A stretch of DNA of 43,573 nucleotides from Nemertoderma westbladi (lineage: Eukaryota > Xenacoelomorpha > Nemertodermatida > Nemertodermatidae): contig JAUCBJ010003027.1 in NCBI GenBank assembly GCA_032718475.1, positions 1-43,573 of the forward strand, read 5' to 3'. Positions 33,101 to 39,100 of the stretch are shown in pieces (positions within the stretch are counted from its first letter, which is position 1; every line of letters begins with the position of its first letter). The notes under the pieces were generated by a model that worked only from the letters and a program-made list of their open reading frames with translations, had not been told where the DNA came from and did not search any database. Both the position numbers and the translations under genes were made by a program.

Positions 33101-36100
33101 CACAGTATGACTGGAGATCTCTAATTCTGACCGGTCGTCTAATGCTTTTGATACTATTTCAGCGATTCTATCGTCCAATCCATCGATGTTGTCCTGTAGA
33201 CCACCAAGACGCTCCATTTGTTCCGAGATGGATTTGTTAAATACGCCAGACGATGTCGTACCTTTCTTCCCTTGTTTAAGTTGTTTGGGCATGATTGAAT
33301 CCGTAGGCTAAGGTCCTGAGGATTGTGTTCACGTGCTTTTTTTAAAATAATTATTGAGTGAATTGCTATTTAATGTTGGTAGATCGATCATAATAGATGG
33401 ACCTGATAAATCCCAGTTGTTAAGTTTTATTGTTAATTATAATGATACATTGCGGCCGTTAGTCGCCTCCTTTACGGCACAGTCAGATTACTGCTAGACT
33501 ACGAAGCTACCGGTACCATGTACCGCTACACTACTGTTCAGTAGGAGTATGTATCTTAATTAAGTATTTATGAGTAGTTATTAAGTTTTAGTTGTACCGG
33601 TACCGGCTACTGGTACGGGTAACGGAGGTGAGTGTCAGTTGTACCGGTACGGGTACCGGAGGTGAGTGTCAGTTGTACCGGTACCGGCTACTGCTACGGG
33701 TACCGGAGGTGAGTGTTAGTTGTACCGGTACCTGCTACTGGTACGGGTACCGGAGTTGAGTGTCAGTTGTACCGGTACGGGTACCGGAGGTGAGTGTCAG
33801 TGGTACCGGATCGGTACCGGTTCCGGCTACTGGTGCGGGAACCGGAGTTGAGTGTCAGTTGTACCGGTACGGGTACCGGTGGTGAGTGTCAGTGGTACCG
33901 GATCGGTACCGGTTCCGGCTACTGGTACGGGAACCGGAGGTAAGTGTCAGTTGTACCGGTACGGGAACCGGAGGTAAGTGTCAGTTGTACCGGTACCGGC
34001 TACTGGTACGGGTACCGGAGTGAGTGTCAGTTGTACCGGTACGGGTACCTGAGGTGAGTGTCAGTTGTACCGGTACCGGCTACTGGTACAGGTACCGGAG
34101 GTGAGTGTCAGTTGTACCGGTACCGGCTACTGCTACGGGTACCGGAGGTGAGTGTCAGTTGTACCGGTACGGGTACCGGAGGTGAGTGTCAGTGCTACCG
34201 GATCGGTACCGGTTCCGGCTACTGGTACGGGAACCGGAGGTGAGTGTCAGTTGTACCGGTACAGGTACCGGAGGTAAGTGTCAGTTGTACCGGTACCGGC
34301 TACTGGTACGGGTACCGGTGTTGAGTGTCTGTTGTACCGGCACCGGCTACTGCTTCGGGTACCGGAGGTGAGTGTCAGTTGTACCGGTACCGGCTACTGG
34401 TACGGGTATCGGTGTTGAGTGTCAGTTGTATCGGTACCGGTTCCTGCTACTGGTATGGGTAACGGAGGTGAGTGTCAGTTGTACCGGTACGGGTACCGGA
34501 GGTGAGTGTCAGTTGTACCGGTACCGGCTACTGGTACGGGTACCGGTGTTGAGTGTCAGTTGTACCGGTACCGGCTACTGCTACGGGTACCGGAGTTGAG
34601 TGTCAGTTGTACCGGTACGGGTACCGGAGGTGAGTGAAAAGTGTACCGGTACCGGCTACTGGTACGGGTACCGGAGGTGAGTGAAAATTGTACCGGTACC
34701 GGCTACTGCTACGGGTACCGGAGGTGAGTGTCAGTTGTACCGGTACCGGCTACTGGTACGGGTACCGGTGTTGAGTGTCAGTTGTATCGGTACCGGTTCC
34801 TGCTACTGGTACGGGTAACGGAGGTGAGTGTCAGTTGTACCGGTACGGGTACCGGAGGTGAGTGTCAGTTGTACCGGTACCGGCTACTGGTACGGGTACC
34901 GGTGTTGAGTGTCAGTTGTACCGGTACCGGCTACTGGTACGGGTACCGGTGTTGAGTGTCTGTTGTACCGGTACCGGCTACTGCTACGGGTACCGGAGGT
35001 GAGTGTCAGTTGTACCGGTACCGGCTACTGGTACGGGTACCGGTGTTGAGTGTCAGTTGTATCGGTACCGGTTCCGGCTACTGGTACGGGTACCGGAGGT
35101 GAGTGTCAGTTGTACCGGTACCGGCTACTGGTACGGGTACCGGTGTTGAGTGTCAGTTGTACCGGTACCGGCTACTGCTACGGGTACCGGAGTTGAGTGT
35201 CAGTTGTACCGGTACGGGTACCGGAGGTGAGTGAAAATTGTACCGGTACCGGCTACTGGTACGGGTACCGGAGTTGAGTGTCAGTTGTACCGGTACGGGT
35301 ACCGGAGGTGAGTGTCAGTGGTACCGGAGCGGTACCGGTTCCGGCTACTGGTACGGGAACCGGAGGTGAGTGTCAGTTGTACCGGTACAGGTACCGGAGG
35401 TAAGTGTCAGTTGTACCGGTACCGGCTACTGGTACGGGTACCGGTGTTGAGTGTCTGTTGTACCGGTACCGGCTACTGCTACGGGTACCGGAGGTGAGTG
35501 TCAGTTGTACCGGTACGGGTACCTGAGGTGAGTGTCAGTTGTACCGGTACCGGCTACTGGTACAGGTACCGGAGGTGAGTGTCAGTTGTACCGGTACCGG
35601 CTACTGGTACGGGTACCTGAGGTGAGTGTCAGTTGTACCGGTACCGGTACGGGTACCTGAGGTGAGTGTCAGTTGTACCGGTACCGGCTACTGGTCCAGG
35701 TACCGGAGGTGAGTGTCAGTTGTACCGGTACCGGCTACTGGTACGGGTACCGGAGTGAGTGTCAGTTGTACCGGTACTGGCTACTGGTACGGGTACCTGA
35801 GGTGAGTGTCAGTTGTACCGGTACCGGCTACTGCTACGGGTACCGGAGGTGAGTGTCAGTTGTACCGGTACCGGCTACTGGTACGGGTACCGGTGTTGAG
35901 TGTCAGTTGTATCGGTACCGGTTCCGGCTACTGGTACGGGTACCGGAGGTGAGTGTCAGTTGTACCGGTACCGGCGACTGGTACGGGTACCGGTGTTGAG
36001 TGTCAGTTGTACCGGTACCGGCTACTGGTACGGGTACCGGTGTTGAGTGTCAGTTGTACCGGTACGGGTACCGGAGGTGAGTGTCAGTTGTACCGCTACC

Positions 36101-39100
36101 GACCACTGGTACGGGTACCGGTGTTGAGTGTCAGTTGTACCGATACCGGCTACTGGTACAGGTACCGGACGTGAGTGTCAGTTGTACCGGTACCGGCTAC
36201 GGGTACGGGTACCGGAGTGAGTGTCAGTTGTACCGGTACCGGCTACTGCTACGGGTACCGGAGGTGAGTGTCAGTTGTACCGGTACCGACCACTGGTACG
36301 GGTACCGGTGTTGAGTGTCAGTTGTATCGGTACCGGCTACTGCTACGGGTACCGGAGGTGAGTGTCAGTTGTACCGGTACCGGCTACTGGTACGGGTACC
36401 GGAGTGAGTGTCAGTTGTACCGATACCGGCTACTGGTACAGGTACCGGACGTGAGTGTCAGTTGTACCGGTACCGGCTACTGGTACGGGTACCGGAGTGA
36501 GTGTCAGTTGTACCGGTACCGGTTACTGGTACGGGTACCGGAGGTGAGTGTCAGTTGTACCGGTACCGGCTACTGGTACAGGTACCGGAGGTGAGTGTCA
36601 GTTGTACCGGTACCGGCTACTGGTACGGGTACCGGAGTGAGTGTCAGTTGTACCGGTACCGGCTACTGGTACGGGTACCGGAGGTGAGTGTCAGTTGTAC
36701 CGGTACCGACCACTGGTACCAGGATTGTCTAAAACTGGCGATCCCGTTTTAACTTAATAAATTTAAATTTTATAAAGATACATCTGTTTGAATCCAAAAA
36801 ATGCATTGCTTTGCGTTTCTAATTCCAGAGCTCGAATTAAGTCCGGTTTCACTTTTCTAACTCAACTTATAATTACGATACTATTACTGTAGTTACAGTT
36901 TATTTGTAATTAATTTATTGTTTAATTTTAATTAGTTTATTTCTGTATCTAATTAACTTTATGGTACCGCAGGTTTCTATTGCCAACTCAGCGGCTATGG
37001 AACCGATCACCGGTATCAACCGCGTTCCGCGCGCCCGCTGGTCCCTATTGTGTTCCGTCTGTAAGGATAAAGCCGGGGCCTGTATCCAGTGTTCCGTGTT
37101 CAACTGTCGTCGTAGTTACCATGTGACATGCGCGTTCCGTGCCGAGTTGGAGACGGAGATGTTGGACCGGGACGAGGAGGTAAGTATACAACACTTTACC
37201 TCCCAGGGTTGAACACTCCGTAACTAACAAACTGATTGGCATTATATTTAAATGTGGACACAACTACGGAGGAAGAGTAAATGAAACATATATGTTAAAA
37301 AGAGACGTCCAGCAATTAAATGCAGTGATTAATTAATTAATTTATTAATTGATTGATTGTTTAATTCCCTTACAGGTGGATTTCGTATCGTTCTGCGCGA
37401 CGCACACGGCTTTGCGACGTAAGCGGGGCGAGGCGCTCGGTAAGTGGAGCTATGGCACGGTGGCACCGGACAGCTCGGAGTCGGAACGGATCCGGCGGTC
37501 CCGAGTCGCTAAACTAAACCAACTCCTCGAGGAGTTCCACCAGCACGTCGACCTCATAGCGGTGTCCACGGTGACCGGGGTCTCCATGGAGATCTGCGAG
37601 ACGGTCGCTAGGTACTGGCGTCTACGCCGCGAGGCGGACCCCGGTAGACGGCCTCTGATTGGTCGGTTGCCCCGAGGGCGGGGTTACACGCAGCTCGCAG
37701 TTGAGGAAGAGGACCGATCCGCTAGGGAGATGATTAAATCGTTGAGACACGATCTGGAGGCCTGTAGGAATCTCTGTTATCTGGTTGCAAAGAGAGAGAA
37801 ACGGTTGAGAGCGTTTAAAACGGTCAGGGACAATATATTTAACAGGTTAATATTCTAGAACAATCAGTTAGTTGTAATTAACTACGGGTGGGGGGGGGGG
37901 GGATTCACTAATTAACTAAATATTTAATTAAGGTCTGTCCATTGAAATGTTTGAATGCACACAACCTAACTGAAAACGTTGTTACAAGGGTTTTCCGGGT
38001 CACTGATTTAATTTCTAAAGTTAGTTTTATCATTTAACTGTGTCATGTCGATCTGAATTGTTGTCTGTCTGTCCGTCACAATATAACCGACAGCTGGACA
38101 GACAAACTGACAATATGGATGACGTCATATATGAAAACTGACATCGGAAATGAAATCAACACACTTGAAAACCCCCATAAGAAAATTTGTAGCTAGTTGG
38201 TATATCTTCCTATTACTTTGACGTGCAGATCACTGGACAGACAGAAAAACCGACATACAGACATAGTAGGTTTTGTTAAAAGTGACAACTGACGTCAAAA
38301 TTGAATTTGGCAACCGGGATATCCTCCCTATAACTACATTTTTGGCTGGTTTGAATGCTTTCCATATATTTAAATATTCTAGAGCTATCGGGCAGGTATC
38401 AGTTTTAACAGATAATATCGGAAAGAAATGCCACTTTGTGTCACTTTTGCTGTCTGAGTGTATAGAGTTTTGCTTATGAATGATTTGATTGATGGATGCT
38501 TTGATTATGAATGAATGATGATGATACTTGCTGCAATATGTGTAATAATCAGCACGTGAGTTTATAAAGGAGGAATAAAAAAATAAATAAATAAAATAAA
38601 AATTGATGGCTGTAATGATGAATGTAATTAATCTATTTACCGGTATATAATTGACATTAAACCTGCCTAGTCAACTTAATTAGATTGTATAATTAAAATG
38701 TTATACAATTAATTCTAGAAATTAACCAACTAACTAACATAATTACTGGATAATAAAAGATTGCCAAACTGGCAGAAAAACCCTTACCGGATTGTAAAGA
38801 GACTTACCTTACCGTGTTAACAATAAATTTACGGGATAGTAAAAAATTTACTGAACTTACACAGACGTTTACCGACACAGGGAACCATAATTTTATTTAG
38901 CTAACAGACTTTGTCACGGACAAAAAGTAATAAATAAAATAAAGTAAAAATTCACCTCTTTCAAAAAGAGAGAGAGAAAAAATAGAAATAAATTCCTAAA
39001 CTGGCAGAAAAGACTTAATAAAAAACAAAATTATATTAACCTAGAAAAAACAGTTTAATTGACAAACTAACAGTCAGAATTTAAATGTTTTTTTATGAAT

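Larger units (their letters stand above)
28307..33587 (-). mobile_element. Full-length CR1/L2-type LINE inserted antisense in the JADE intron
   Basis: The element reads on the minus strand, with its 5' end near 33500-33587 and its 3' end at 28307. It has a leader, ORF1 (32264-33292), a 330-base spacer, ORF2 (28590-31934) and a short 3' UTR. The 3' end shows two A12 tracts (T on the plus strand at 28307-28318 and 28333-28344) separated by 14 bases. It splits the 47-bp minisatellite. Both ORFs are uninterrupted, so the copy is young. I could not define a target duplication because both flanks are repeat units, so the right boundary is uncertain. Confidence 0.9.

Noticed and set aside
27579-36721. 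Recursive splicing sites (AG|GTRAGT) in each unit
   Set aside because: AG directly precedes GTGAGT, but there is no pyrimidine tract before it, so the units lack a usable acceptor half.
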